From positions 4,707,501 to 4,771,500 of the forward strand of contig JBBBDQ010001153.1 in assembly GCA_037127315.1 (NCBI GenBank): DNA of 64,000 nucleotides, given 5' to 3'. The stretch's first letter is position 1, and each line of letters begins with the position of its first letter. The stretch is from Ascarosepion bandense. Its lineage: Eukaryota; Mollusca; Cephalopoda; Sepiida; Sepiidae. The notes beneath the pieces were generated by a model. It worked only from the letters and a program-made list of their open reading frames with translations, did not search any database and was not told the origin of the DNA. Shown here piece after piece: positions 34,690 to 45,724 of the stretch. A program made the position numbers and the translations under genes.

Positions 34690-35150
34690 TAAATTATTTA
34701 ATGCTCTTTTAGATAATGACAACGCCTACATACAAACCACCGAACAAACAATAAACTGAAATACAAAATATCAACAAAACAGTAAAAACTATTAAAAAAT
34801 GAAAATAAATCTTGTTTATAAATTAGTAGAATACCACCCCATTATACCTACACTATATGGCTTCTCCAAAACTCATAAACCAAACATTACCATTAGACAC
34901 ATTATATCTGGTATTAACATAAATTAGCTAGAGCTATCAATAAAATAATTACACCATTTCTAGGCACCATTAGCACTATATTTATCAGACACTCAGATTA
35001 ATTATTTCATAAATTTAGAAACATTAATATGACTAACTTATCTATGACAATTTTAGATATTAAATCGTGCCATACTAACATATCTTGACATTCTTAGAAA
35101 CCATCTGAAAAAATCCAAAGAAAAACTCCTCCACCTATCCACAAAATCAT
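34690..35150 (+). pseudogene. Penelope-like element RT, 5' half, inverted relative to 34060-34640
   Basis: Plus-strand reading gives 'TLYGFSKTHKPNITIRHIIS' (about 34845-34905; usual YGLPKTHKP-I-LRPIVSG), then in changed frames 'ARAINKIITPFLGTIS', 'NMTNLSMTILDIKS' (RT motif A, usual 'MASFDVKSLYTN'), and 'LRNHLKKSKEKL' (about 35090-35125). In protein order this lies immediately before the block at 34640, so the two pieces look like one element with an inverted 5' segment. Confidence 0.8.
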
Positions 35151-35159
35151 TTTAAAAAA

Positions 35160-35630
35160 GTACAATACGTTCAAAGTACTTAAGTACGTTCCAAAACAAG
35201 ATGAATGTTCGTGTTGTCCAAATAGACGAGAATGTTATAGCAAGAATAAACAAGAAATGAAATAGCGTCTGGTCAGCAGTACTCCTCGTGAGTCTACTAA
35301 CAAAGGCAAGGAATGAAATAAGAGACCAGAGAAAGAAGAATTTCTCAGAAAAGAAGATAGCTGTTGTTCTCCTTAGGGGAAGACAACTGTTGTCTCCCTA
35401 CAAGTTTCCCCTCCATAGACAGATTCATTAACCTGCATAGGAGGTACTATTAAAATGTATTAAAAACTAAATTATGCAACATTAATAGAAATAACAAAAT
35501 GAAAGAAAAAATATTCTCGCTATAACACAAAAGAGGAAGAGTTTCTTTAGAAGAATATCCTCCAGAAATACAACTGCTGCAACCAAAACGTAGAAAAATG
35601 ACTATTTCAATAAACGTTTGGTTTGTCTAA
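35160..35630. other. Non-coding DNA without recognised gene
   Basis: Nothing recognised; it lies between the PLE and the Gypsy pol fragment. Confidence 0.45.
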
Positions 35631-35639
35631 CGCGATGAC

Positions 35640-36535
35640 CAGATCGGTCAAAGTATCTTTTACCACCTCAGGTACTGATGGTGACGGTAGGCAGGCTTAA
35701 GTATTTCCAAAGCAATGTTCTGTGTAGCATTGTTAAAACTCACCGCAAAATAGTTTTAGTGTATCTTTGAAAGGTCCTCTGTAAGATGGCTGCAATGTAT
35801 GTGACTTAGCTAAGTCCCGCACAAAAATGTCTACAGGAGTTTTTGCATGTATATTGGCCTTTGAACCTGTACAGAAACGTTATATGCTAACTTCGGCATT
35901 CTCGCTGTAATACGATCAATGAATGAGATCATGTCCAAAAATATTTGTGGGGGTCGCAGAAAAAAGTGTCCAGGAAGTCTGAGTGTGGTACCGTACACCA
36001 TATCCACAGACGAACATTTCAGGTGTTCTTTAACCGCAGTGCGATGTCCCAGAAGAGCCAAATGTATCTATCTTTGTCTTTTCTGGGACTTCCAGCCAAT
36101 TTGCCTGGCCCGTCATGGCTCTTATGACTGACTTGAGCGTACGATGAAATCGTTCTAGTAAGCTATTCGTCTCAGGATGATAAGAAGTGGTTTTGACACT
36201 CTTATCCCCAAGATCCTCATCAACTGGTTAAACAGGCCAGATTCAAATTGTCGCCCTCTGTCTGTAGTAATTTCGGCAGGGGCCCCAAAACGGGACACCC
36301 ACCCTGAAACAAAGGTCTTTACTGTGGTATGTGCTGTAATATCCGACATGGGATGAATCTCACACCAACGGGAGAAACGATCCACACATGTCAAGAAATA
36401 TATTTTTCCCTCACATGAGGGAAGTGATCCTGTGATGTCTACATGCACATGAGCAAATCGCTCATCGGGTGATGTAAAGGATTCTGGGTGGTGAGCGCGT
36501 ATGTCTCCCAACTTCGACCCTCTGACACGGCACAC
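35640..36535 (-). pseudogene. Gypsy integrase catalytic core and start of C-terminal region
   Basis: 'FAHVHVDITGSLP' (about 36440-36480) has the first catalytic D. 'YFLTCVDRFSRWCEIHPMSD' follows. 'EITTDRGRQFESGLF' (about 36230-36275) has the second D. The third acidic residue would fall in the frame-shifted stretch near 36130-36170, where reading is lost. 'MALLGHRTAVKEHLKCSSVD' and 'MVYGTTLRLPGHFF' (35965-36061) are the usual post-core block (usual LG-R---KEDL--S-AE-VYG--LRLPG). Several frameshifts. Confidence 0.85.
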
Positions 36536-36716
36536 AGGTTTTGGATCACTTCCTAATGTCAGTTTTCATGCGCGGCCAAACAAATCTCTCCGTGATCAGT
36601 CGTATTGAGGCATTAGCCCCTGGGTGGGACAAGTTATGCTTGGAGGAGAATAATATTTTCCGCATTGACTCCGGCACGATGGGACGTAATCGTCTGGTAT
36701 TGGTGTCAGATACAAC
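36536..36716 (-). pseudogene. Gypsy integrase HHCC zinc finger
   Basis: 'KHNLSHPGANASIRLITERF' supplies the two histidines (about 36610-36640). 'TCVPCQR' supplies the two cysteines (about 36530-36545), with 'VWPRMKTDI' between. The tryptophan expected before SKTC is a stop codon, so reading is interrupted here. The spacing is otherwise normal for Gypsy integrases. Confidence 0.8.
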
Positions 36717-37275
36717 CTACAATTTCGTGTTTGGAACACGCATTTTTAACAATCTCAAGGATGTGTGGTTTTCTTGCAGAAGATGCTGTAGTTGCTTATC
36801 CTTTTCCTGCGCTTCCACAATTGGTTGATATTCTAAGCAAGGGTCCAGCACAAAAGCGTTGATACTACAAGACATGTTGTCTGCAGATATGTTGTTGTCT
36901 TCCTTGATGAAATGGATATCGGATGTGAATTGCAGAAGGTAATCCAAATGTCTGGTTTCATGTGGAAAGTACTTGTTGGAGTTTGACTGAAAAGCCTACA
37001 ACAAGGGTTTGCGGTCCGTCAGTAAGTAGAAATCCGCCCTTCCAACGAATGTGGAATGTAACGGATGGCCGAATAAGCTGCAAGAAGTTCACGCTCAAAA
37101 GTTTTGTATCTGTATTATGCAGCATCAATTGCTTGGAGAAGAAGGAAGTTGGTTTCCAGTGGTCATCAACCTTCCGCTGCAGTACTGCACCTATACCAAC
37201 AGAAGAGGCGTCAACCGCCAAACATAACTTGATCCCTGGAACAACATGTGGCAATTCAACTGCTCGGGATCTTTA
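36717..37275 (-). pseudogene. Gypsy RNase H domain
   Basis: 'LCLAVDASSVGIGAVLQR' (about 37185-37235) is the RNase H start, with the usual DAS--G-GAVL pattern and its first catalytic D. 'FSKQLMLHNTDTKLLSV' follows, where FSK-L-----Y---E-E is usual; here the expected catalytic E is changed. 'LLTDGPQTLV' (usual TDH-PL), then 'FTSDIHFIKEDNNISADNMS' (36860-36915; usual I-G--N--AD-LSR) close the domain. A frame change separates the frame at 36958-37254 from that at 36717-36947, so it is inactive. Confidence 0.82.
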
Positions 37276-37289
37276 TTTTCGTTAGTGTC

Positions 37290-38820
37290 ACAAAAAAGCT
37301 GCTAGGGTACGGAAAACATTTATTGGTTAGATAGGATATGTCTCCTCGTTGTTAGACTTTAAATTGAGAGCTTTCTTGCTGACTGGAAGTAAAAGTTTTC
37401 AATCAACAAAACCTCACCCAAAGAATCATTCTGTCTGTTGCCTTATTAAGTGGAGGTAAATGACCATCAAATTAAATCACAGCACTCACCTGCCCACAAG
37501 ATTACATTATATGATATTTGTCAGTTTATTTAATCATCACCGAATTTTTCATTTCATTATACATTTTTTAAAATTTTATCTTCCCTCGCTTGAAATTAAT
37601 AAAAAAATGTTAAAAGTTAACTTATGTAACTGATTTAAGTTGTCCGAATGTCAGAGGCTGATATATTGCCGCTATTAGTTTTTACAACAGAAAAAAATAT
37701 TAAATGAATTTGTTTAAGATATTCGATCTTTGCGTGTTTTTCAAATTCTCCAAACATTTAAAGTCAATAAGTCTTCATTTTTCTCCTTTTATATAAGTCT
37801 AGGTAAAGATTGAATATCCCAGGATGTTCAGTCAGTAGAATTCTCCTCTCAGCCTTATGGTTGCTTTCGTTAGTTTACTGATAGATTTTTCTTTACGAAT
37901 TGGTTAGTTTGATTTATCAGTAAGATTGTAGGGTGACATATAGGGTTTCATTAGCTTGATTTATTTTCTAAAAGTGACAGATTTTTTGTTATTACAGTAA
38001 ATGCAATTATGTGCAAAGACTAAACGAAATAGTTAAAGTTCCAGTTAATTAATGTGTAGAGATGTAAAAAATCACTTGTTCGTTGCTTCTGTACCGCTAA
38101 TTGTTCAATCATAAATTAAAATGAGGAAATTAATACCTGTAAACGTGAATATTTATTTAGATATAAATGTTATTATTAAATTTTTGATTTGGAATTTCTG
38201 TTTTTTAGATCAATAACCAAAACGAGTTACCAGTTTATGATGAATTAATATCATCTCACGTCTATGCCGAAAAAAAAACTGTTCCCTTAACCTTCTTTAT
38301 ATATAAATGTGCATGTGCGATTGGGAAATTATGGTATGATAATATATGTTTGTTTCATTGGTCCTTAATATTTCGACTTCTTGTCAAAGTTCTCGGACTG
38401 TTTCAGTATTAGCATGATAAAGAGAAGAAAGAGAATTGAATAGGTCAGATAAATAAATGATTAATTTCGAGTTCGTTTTGCTTTTAATAGTTGTAAAATA
38501 CTTTGGGCTTATTTAAATATTTCGCCATTTCCTTATTTATACTTATAAAATATTCAAATTTCTTTATTCATTTAATTATTTACTTTTAATTTTACTTTCA
38601 TGCCGTAGTACCACTGAAAGGACGATAAGTTGAAGAGAGCTATGATAGCCAAATTCTTGAAGAGACAGCATGTAGAAAAAAAAAAGGAAACGTCAATGAT
38701 ATTCTCCAAAGGAAGTAGAGCAATGAATTTAGCACCAATCTGTTTGCAGGAACTTCTCGAGAAAAATCAGAAGAACACTATTAGGCGTTAAGACAAGAAA
38801 AAAAACTGCTATAAAAGTAA
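37290..38820. other. AT-rich DNA without recognised gene
   Basis: No protein motif. The sequence upstream of the RNase H fragment is not Gypsy RT. Confidence 0.5.
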
Positions 38821-38824
38821 ATCT

Positions 38825-40010
38825 TCTTCAGGACGTTGACAATCATGGTTTTCCAAAATTTCCATTCCCTTGTTGCTTTTAATAACCTTTGTCCTTTTGT
38901 ACGTTTCTTACAATACCTACTCCACTATCCATTCACTGAAACTCGCCAAGTAGGTTTGAGCGTTTCATTCTTCTGGAGATTATACCTGCAATCTGTCATG
39001 TGAGTAACAAAATTTTCAAAACATTTTTTCTCACTATGTACGCCATAAATTTCGACTATCTCTTCCTGATGTCAAATATAAGTTTTTTTTTGTTGCAGTT
39101 GTTTTAGAACTTCTTCGTTGATTACATGTTCGGTCCAAGATATTTTCTGTATCCTTCTGTAAAAATATATTTCTGTTGCTTCAAATCTCATCTTCATCTT
39201 TGCAGAAACTGACCAGTTTTTCTTGTGATAGAGGACAACTGATGACACATAACAGTACCATTTTCGTCATTACTAGTTGTATTTTTTGTTTCTTAATAAC
39301 ATGCTCAGTTTTTGAAAGGCATCTTTTACAAATGCGCCTTCCGATTGTGTCGCAGTTTTTGTCCACTATTAATACGTTTCCTAGATATCTAAATTGTTGC
39401 ATTTGTTTGATTTCGATATCGCCGATCTGTAATTTGCAAGGTGGTATGTTTCTTTTGCTAACAACTTTGAAGTCAGTCTTCTTTCAATCGATGTTTATTC
39501 CTTTACTCTCGCTTTCTTTCACTACCACTTGTAGGAGTTCTTGTAGTTTATTTTTTGGTGTCTGGTATCAACACTGTGTCATCTGTATATCATGTTAACA
39601 AGATTGTGGCCGCAAATAATGAATACTGGTAGGACATCTCATTCTCTCAGAATAGCCATGCTACCTAGGTTGAAAAGGTTCGGTGTGAAAGTGCATCTTT
39701 GTTTTACACCACTTGTTATTTTTGTATATTTTTTAAAATCATTTCCTATCCATATGCAGGTATTTTTCTGTCAGTATAGATTCTGAATTATTTGAATATC
39801 CTTCCTACATATCAGTTGCCGCATTTCTTTGTGATGTATTTAATCAAACGATTTTGCATAATCTATGAAACATAGGTACACATCCTTTTGCAGTTGCATT
39901 GCTCTTTCTGATATAATTCTGGATATAAATATAGCATTCTTTGTTCCAGTGTCTTTAACAAAACCGCACTGTTCACCGGATTTCATATACTAGAATAAAA
40001 AGTTCTATAA
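38825..40010 (-). pseudogene. RTE-type LINE reverse transcriptase, 5'-truncated
   Basis: On the minus strand: 'VKDTGTKNAIFI' (about 39945-39980), 'ISERAMQLQKDVYLCFIDYA' with RT motif A (usual CFIDY-KAFD), 'HKEMRQL', then 'YTDDTVLIPDT' with the catalytic pair at 39578-39583 preceded by T instead of A. 'QMQQFRYLGNVLI' and 'CDTIGRRI' (39340-39405) match the usual 'V--F-YLGS-I--DG-C---I--RI'. 'FEATEIYFYRRIQKISWTEH' and 'INEEVLKQL' (39105-39190) match the C-terminal 'FE--E-W-YRRML-I-WT-HV-NEEVL'. Traces continue to 38825. Many stops and frameshifts. Confidence 0.82.
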
Positions 40011-40014
40011 TATT

Positions 40015-40500
40015 CACTGGAAACTTCACATACATTATAATGAATCCAAAGGGTATTCATCGCAAAGGGTTCTTTTGGCAAGCTTGACTTTGTAGCTAAA
40101 TAAGAAATTTCCAACATCACAAAAGCACAAATTAGTTTAGAAATATTCTAAAGGTTTGCACCAAAGGAACATTGATAAAATCAAGAATATATCTCGTTAG
40201 CATTCAGTACTTGATTTCACCCGCTTCTACGCATGTTGTTTGAAAAACAGTGGCTTACAAAAGTACATAGACATTTGAAAATGTTTTATTTAAAATGTAA
40301 TTAACTGAATTTAAGTTTGATTATTTTCATCTGAGAATTAAGAATATGAAAACAAATTTGCTTTATTGAATATAATGAGGAAAGATGAAACAGAAAAACT
40401 GTATCATAAACTGTATAACTAGTAAGCTTTAGAATATTTCATAAAAAAAATTGTTTTGCTAATTGTTAACCAAATACAGGTTTCAAGGTAGAGGGTTACT
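40015..40500. other. AT-rich DNA without recognised gene
   Basis: Nothing recognised. Confidence 0.5.
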
Positions 40501-40700
40501 GAATCAGCTCGTTAAAAGTTGATAATGATTGACCCGTGATTTGAAGAGGTTAAGATTACGCAACCTCTCGGGTGTCTGTTTCACAGAGTAGTGTTTCTTG
40601 GGAAGAAACTGTATACTAAACGTTTGAACTAGTGGAACTACGGAATGTAGCATGTCAAAACATTCTCCTTTGAAATAGTGAAAGAACAACAAAAATGATG
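40500..40700 (-). pseudogene. CR1/Jockey-type LINE C-terminal scrap
   Basis: The 62-codon frame ends with 'LNLFKSRVNHYQLLTS' and a stop, matching the usual 'YNL--FKSRVN--L' end. It begins with 'YFKGECFDMLHSVVPLVQTF', matching 'Y-HG-CSDELHSLVPP---F'. The LWNSLP block in between is degenerate. It differs from the Jockey-like LINE copies here. Confidence 0.65.
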
Positions 40701-40739
40701 TGGGCTGTGCTATATAATAATAGAAGGAAACTACTTTAA

Positions 40740-41080
40740 GTTCGAAACCACTTTAAGTTCAAAAACGCATCTACATCCGAAATAAAAACAAATCTGAGCT
40801 GCAACTCTAAAAACGTACTTTATGCTTTAAAATGCGATGAATGCGCAAAAATGTACGTAGAAGGGACACAAGGCCTGAATAAAATTAAGTAGCCCTGCAC
40901 AGAAGTAACATCCAACCAGCCAATAACAGGAAATTGTACGTTTCTCAACATTTACACGAATATAGTGGAGGTAAATTCAGAGTAATGTCTATCTAAGAAA
41001 ATTCAGATTATCACACGTTCATGATATAGTAAGTACTATTTATAAAAAATACAAGCCTTCCTTCAACAAACCAACATGAA
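40740..41080 (+). pseudogene. Penelope-like element GIY-YIG nuclease remnant
   Basis: 'NLSCNSKNVLYALKCDECAK' then 'MYVEGTQGLN' (about 40793-40880) matches the GIY-YIG entry of PLEs, usually 'C-SKNVIYAL-C--C---YIGET---L'; here the second G is E. After a frame change come 'RSNIQPANNRKLYVSQHLHE' and 'SGGKFRVMSI' (about 40900-40995; usual 'H-SDI---N----VS-HL---G--FKVMPIY'). The end 'KNTSLPSTN' (frame-shifted KYKPSLNK) follows. RT sequence is absent upstream. Confidence 0.75.
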
Positions 41081-42047
41081 AAACCTTAGATACACACAAA
41101 GACACAAAATTAAAACGCGCTAAAATAAAAATCGCGAACCATTACAAAAAATAGTATTCCAAAAACAATAAAAAGAATTATATGAACCGTAGAGTAGAAT
41201 TTAATCAAAATCGCTGAAAGCAAGTTTGAAGTATAATGACGAAATCAAATTTCGCAAGTTGGTGTAAAAATATTTTTATGGCCAACGAAAGATGTCTGAC
41301 TCCCAAAATGGAAGAGATTTAACGTGCGAGTGTGAAAAACAAAAACAAAAAAAAAAAAAAAACACGAATGCACACACGTACTCACTCACAGCACGCATGC
41401 ACTCACTCAAGAATGCATATTTGGTTGTTTTGTTTTGTTGTTGTTGTTGTTACTAACTGAAGTATTTTGCTGGTTACTTTTGCGGTGTACTTAAACAAGA
41501 TTGTGTGAATTATTTTGGCTTTCAATTTTCGTTTCGACTTATACTAAGTTGAAACTTGGTAACTTTTTTTTTTATTGAAGTAGATAGTACTTACTATCGC
41601 CCGGTCTTACACTCCTCTCCCTTCTTTTGAACAGGAGTAGAGGTGATCGCCTTGTTTCTTGTTTAGGAAGGAGTTCCCGGTTTATCTCCTTTCTAAGGTC
41701 TTAGTGTTAGTTCAGCTGGAAGCTCTTTGCAGTTATTGAGTATGGTGGGAGCGTCTCTTCATTCTGAGTGTACCGGGTTGGCAGTTTCCTGGTTGCTGCG
41801 TCAGACTGGTAATTAAAAGCCCGAACTCTTGCGTGGCGTCTTGAGAGGCTGCTCTGATCAACAGTTGAATAATTTCTGGGTTCATGCAGTGCCATATCGC
41901 GCATGAACGGGCGTCCCTGCATGAACCTCCGGTGGGCAACCCCGAGGCCACATTATGTTGCAGGCTGCACCAAACTCCATCCTTCACATGCTGCAAACAA
42001 GTGACCGACTGATTCTACTCTAGAGATTTCTCTTTAACTAAACCACT

Positions 42048-42571
42048 ATGAAAACAAACAAACATAATAGCAAAACTAAACCAGCTAGTCAGAAAACGCC
42101 CAAACATATCTGCGTCTCTTTCAAAAACATACGAGGTATCCGCACTAACTTTTACAGCGTAGAATCATTCCTTCAAACTAACTCACCCGATATTTTAGCC
42201 CTTCTGAGTTTTACGTTCCTGGTTACCTTCCCCTCTTCAGGAAGGACTCCAATGTCCATATGCATGAGCTTGGTGTTTATGTCAGCGAACATCTCCCACT
42301 AGCTAGGGTGACATCTCTTGAATCCCTGGATCATTCTTTCATGTTCTTCAGTCTCTCACTTCTAAGCTCGGTTAGCTATCTCTTCTTTCTCTACAGCTCC
42401 CCCTCCTCCTCTGACTGTTCGGTACTTGACAGCATCTCTAACAATATCGACAAGGCCATTTCTTCTCATATATTTGTGTTTGGTGACTTTAACGCCCACC
42501 ACACCAAATGGCTGGAGAACTCTTTCACCAACCTTGCTGGTGTTCACACCATGAATTTTTCAATCACCTAA
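42048..42571 (+). pseudogene. Jockey-like LINE apurinic-type endonuclease, broken
   Basis: From ATG at 42048: a basic N-terminus, then 'HICVSFKNIRGIRTNFYSVE' and 'FLQTNSPDILALL', the start of an APE-type endonuclease (usual 'N--G-R-N---L---L----PDI--L-ET'); the catalytic E of the ET pair is lost at a frame break near 42205. In the second frame (42260-42571) 'VYVSEHLPLARV' and 'IFVFGDFNAHHTKW' give the GDFNAHH motif with catalytic D and N. The later conserved SDH motif is not seen. Confidence 0.82.
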
Positions 42572-42583
42572 TCCCTTACGCAA

Positions 42584-43645
42584 GTGGTGGACTTCCCCAC
42601 GCATTTCTCCAATAACCATAACGAAGCTATGATGTTGTTTGCTGCCAGAATGAAGCAACACATAGCATCCTGTAAGTTCGGCGACAAAGACTACTGGCGA
42701 CTCTGTAAAAGCGTACTTAACAAGAGTAAGACCTCAATACCCCCGCTAATCAATGAATTTGAGGTCCTCACCTCCTCAACGGACAAGGCTGAATACTTTG
42801 CTCGTAGATTCTCGACCAATTCGAGACTGAATTCGTCTGGATTTTCTACACCTGACTTCCCACCTAGAACTGAGGTTCAACTGAATGACGTCCATATTAC
42901 ACCCTCGCTGGTCTCTAACATAATCTCAAAACTTGACCCTCACAAAGCGAGCGGAGAGGACGGAATTCCAATCATAGGCTTGAAGAAATGTGTCCCTGAA
43001 CTCTCCACTGTTCTTTCTAAGCTCTACAATTTCTGCCGATCTGCTTCCTACTTTCCTGTCTGTTGGAAGTTTTCCTCTGTAGTTCCTATATTTAAGAACA
43101 CTGGAGAACCCTCGGACCCCGCAAATTACCGCTCTATCAGCCTTCTTCCGATCTTTGACAAAGTATTCGAAGCCATTATCAACGCCGAGGTGGTTCAGCA
43201 TCTCACAGCCCACAGTCTCCTCTCGGACAAACAGTATGGTTTCCGCTTCACCAGGTCTACTGCTGATATGCTAACGACCATCACCGAATATATATACCAG
43301 GCTCTCGACAAGAATGGCGAAGTCCGAACCGTTGCCTTGGATATCTCTAAAGCGTTCGACAGAGTCTAGCATGCTGGCCTTCTACGCAAGGTGGTATTAA
43401 ACGGACATGCCTCCCAGAACTACCATACGAACGCGGGTGTCCCTCATGACTCTATCCTAGGTCCTACGCATTTTCTGATCTACATTAATGATCTCCGGGA
43501 TGCCATAACAAGTCAAGTAGGTATGTACGCTGATGACATCAAAGTTCACTCTCGCCTCGATCAAAAATCTGGTGTGGGCGACAAAGCGAACCTCGCTGCC
43601 GAGCTTGAAAAGGACCTCCAATCCGTAGTGGACTGGGGTAAATAA
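42584..43645 (+). pseudogene. Jockey-like LINE reverse transcriptase domain
   Basis: One frame broken by a single in-frame stop at 43367-43369, where a tryptophan codon is expected (DRV-stop-HAG). Motifs in order: 'LDPHKASGEDGIPI' (42935-42976), 'WKFSSVVPIFKN', 'NYRSISLLPIFDKVFEAIIN', 'LSDKQYGFRFTRSTADMLTT', 'VALDISKAFDRV' (motif A, catalytic D), 'AGVPHDSILGPTHFLIYIND' (motif B, with changed residues), and 'GMYADDIKVHS' (motif C, YADD at 43526-43537). It ends at a frameshift near 43640 where WGKKWL of copy 2 gains one base. All catalytic aspartates remain, so the copy is fairly young. Confidence 0.88.
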
Positions 43646-43838
43646 ATGGATCGTAAATTTTAATACTTCCAAAACGAAGCTGCTATCAATTAACCATCAT
43701 AGACAATCGCACCTACCCCCCATTAGCATGGAAGAGGCTTGCCTTTCAGAGAGTAAAACACTACACCTCCTTGGCCTCACACTCTTAACGGACCTTAAGT
43801 GAAATGACTATATTGAATCCATTGCTAAATCCGCTGCT

Positions 43839-44348
43839 ATGAATGTCGGTTTTCTGTGCCGGGCCCGGAAGTTTTTTCCCTCTGAATCTATCCTGCACAT
43901 ATATAAATCTACCATCCGCCCGTGCATTGAATACTGCTGCCACATCTGGTCGGGCGCCCCTGCTGTTCTCCTCGGGGTTCTTGACAAAATACAACGGAGA
44001 GTCTGTAATGTGATCGATACCGACTTGGCAGACCGGCTGCAGTCACTCTCTCACCGGCATGACGTGACTTCCCTGTGCCGCTTATATAAATACTTTCACG
44101 ATTTCTACTCCGATGAACTTAGATCACTGATGCCCCCTAGGTACGAATTTGCACGAGATACTAGATTCACAACTAGGTCCCACCCTTTTACAGTGAAACC
44201 GATAAAATGTAACCGCAATTTCTACTCCAACAGCTTCTTTTCTCGCACTTTCCGCCCGTGGAAATCTCTTCCACATGCGTGCTTTCCCGACAGCTACAAT
44301 CTCCAGGAGCTTAAATGTAAAGTCAATAGACACCTCTTAACACACTAA
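43839..44348 (+). pseudogene. Jockey-like LINE C-terminal region
   Basis: 169 codons open from 43839 to the stop at 44348. 'RKFFPSESILHIYKSTIRPC', 'IEYCCHIWSGAP', 'LLGVLDKIQRRVCNVID', 'PRYEFARDTRFTTRSHPF', 'FFSRTFRPWKSLPHACFPDS' and 'VNRHLLTH' match copy 2 closely. The C-terminal domain has no known enzymatic role. LWNSLP is changed to PWKSLP. Confidence 0.85.
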
Positions 44349-44589
44349 CTCGCATCCATTCTCTCAAACACTCTTCCCACCTATCCAACTCTCATCCTCG
44401 GTATCCCTATCCGTCTATCACCCTCCTTCTGACATTTCTTATATCTAACCACTCTTTCTCATCACCTTCCCCTATATAACCCTTTGCGTAATAGTGGCAG
44501 TGGAATGCCTTGCTTGGTGTGAACTGATTAAAAAAAAAACTTTCTGACCTGCTCACCGACCACTTATCTATATATACACACGATATTTC

Positions 44590-44785
44590 AGCCATAAAAA
44601 AGAAAACGGATCTTGATATCTAAAGTCACAAGTTTATTTGCCAGGAAATTTGTTTGAACTCGAAACACGTGTAGCGACACATACAATTATAGACACTTAA
44701 TAAACCATACAAAAAGCAAGTAATATTAATAATAATGACAACGATAAATCTACACTTTAAACAAAACTTTCACGGCTTCTCGCAC

Positions 44786-44790
<5 letters not shown>
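44590..44790 (+). repeat. PLE-terminal-like repeat
   Basis: ACTCGAAACACGTGTAGCGAC and ATAGACACTTAATAAACC match 30610-30790 (minus). The upstream CUGANGA of the hammerhead core is lost here, and the cleavage triplet is GAC, so the ribozyme is dead. Confidence 0.7.
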
Positions 44791-44837
<47 letters not shown>

Positions 44838-44866
44838 AGAGAGAGAGAGAGAGGGGGGGAGAGAGT
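44788..44866. repeat. Compound (TA)n-(GA)n microsatellite
   Basis: TA run to about 44832, then GA/G-rich run. Confidence 0.94.
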
Positions 44867-44928
44867 AAATAGAGAGGGTTTTTATCTTGAAAAAAAAGCA
44901 AAAACTAACAAATGCACTTTTAAAGGAC

Positions 44929-45360
44929 AGAAGTAGGGAGGTGGTTTATTAAACTGGCCTTGAGTCAAACATAACTGCACTCTCTACAACTTAAGGCTAT
45001 CAGAATCATCAGGAGGTTGAAGAATAGAAATATTTCGTTTGTATGTTAAAGTAGGATTTTATTAACAGAACAGAATAACATCAGTTTTGTAGGAAGTAAG
45101 AATTATTAAACAGCAAAATGTTCAAATGTTTTAATGTTTAATGAGATAATGTAATACATAGTTAAGTGAATCTAGAGTTCTAGTTGTATGTAGTATAATT
45201 TTTAATGCAGAATTAGCAGGATACTAATAAAGTTTGTGTTTAGTCTCGACGGCCATAAAGGTTCCTTTTTTATGGCAGGCGAAAAAGTGAAAAGGAAGGT
45301 AGAACAATAAAGGAAAATTGTACTTATCGGACCTTAGATTTTAGGAGTCAGTTGAAGTAA

Positions 45361-45398
<38 letters not shown>

Positions 45399-45720
45399 CT
45401 TCTCCTTCTTTGTTGACGGCAAGAATGGGGAAGACGAAAAAGCAGATAAAGGAAAATAGCACTCAAGAAGGAGGAGAAAGAATGTGTGTCGAGACCTTAT
45501 GTCCGGGTCAGTGGCTTGGAGTGTCTTTTTCACATCTTGGCAGCGTCTAGTCTTGATTCCATCTCTGATTTGACTTTCTTTCTCTGTTTTTATTCAAAAG
45601 ACTTTTTCACATCTGATTGATAACTCTATCTCAGTTTTGCAAATCGCTTTTTTCATTGTTTGGGAAATTTGGCTTCGTCTTTTTTCTTCAGTTCGGGGTC
45701 AAACCTTTTTCTTATTGGTC
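44929..45720 (+). repeat. Unclassified dispersed repeat, copy C (longest)
   Basis: GAAGTAGGGAGGTGG, TGGCCTTGAGTCAAAC, TCTACAACTTAAGGC, TTTTATTAACAGAACAGAATAAC, GGTTCCTTTTTTATGGCAGGC, GAAAATTGTACTTATCGGACC and AGTCAGTTGAAGTAAATTG are shared in order with copies A and D. A (TTG)n run (45362-45398) sits in the middle. The right part includes CAGTTTTGCAAATCGC and ATTGGTCAAAA (inverted CCAAT). An LTR is one possible identity. Confidence 0.65.
45362..45398. repeat. (TTG)n microsatellite
   Basis: About 12 trinucleotide units inside dispersed repeat copy C. Confidence 0.95.
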
Positions 45721-45724
45721 AAAA

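Larger units (their letters stand above)
35640..37280 (-). mobile_element. Gypsy-type LTR retrotransposon, pol fragment (RNase H to integrase)
   Basis: Three pol parts follow each other on the minus strand: RNase H (37270-36720), integrase zinc finger (about 36690-36540) and integrase core (36535-35640). The RT and protease that should precede RNase H are missing, as are gag and both LTRs, so only an inner piece remains. The order RNase H then integrase at the end of pol is that of Ty3/Gypsy elements. Confidence 0.85.
41574..44539 (+). mobile_element. Jockey-like LINE, most complete copy (copy 4)
   Basis: 2,966 bp from a 5' UTR (41574-42047) through endonuclease, RT and C-terminal regions to a 3' UTR with AGTGGCAGTGGAATGCCTTG and a poly-A run at 44529-44539. 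The 5' start corresponds to the start of the short derivative at 28373, supporting it as the true 5' end. It is shorter than expected for this LINE type because much of the endonuclease C-terminal half and the segment before the RT are missing. AACTTT stands just before the start region and just after the poly-A, a possible target duplication. Confidence 0.88.

Noticed and set aside
39176..39598. 140-codon plus-strand frame
   Set aside because: It is antisense to the RTE-type LINE, whose motifs, including YTDD, are on the minus strand.
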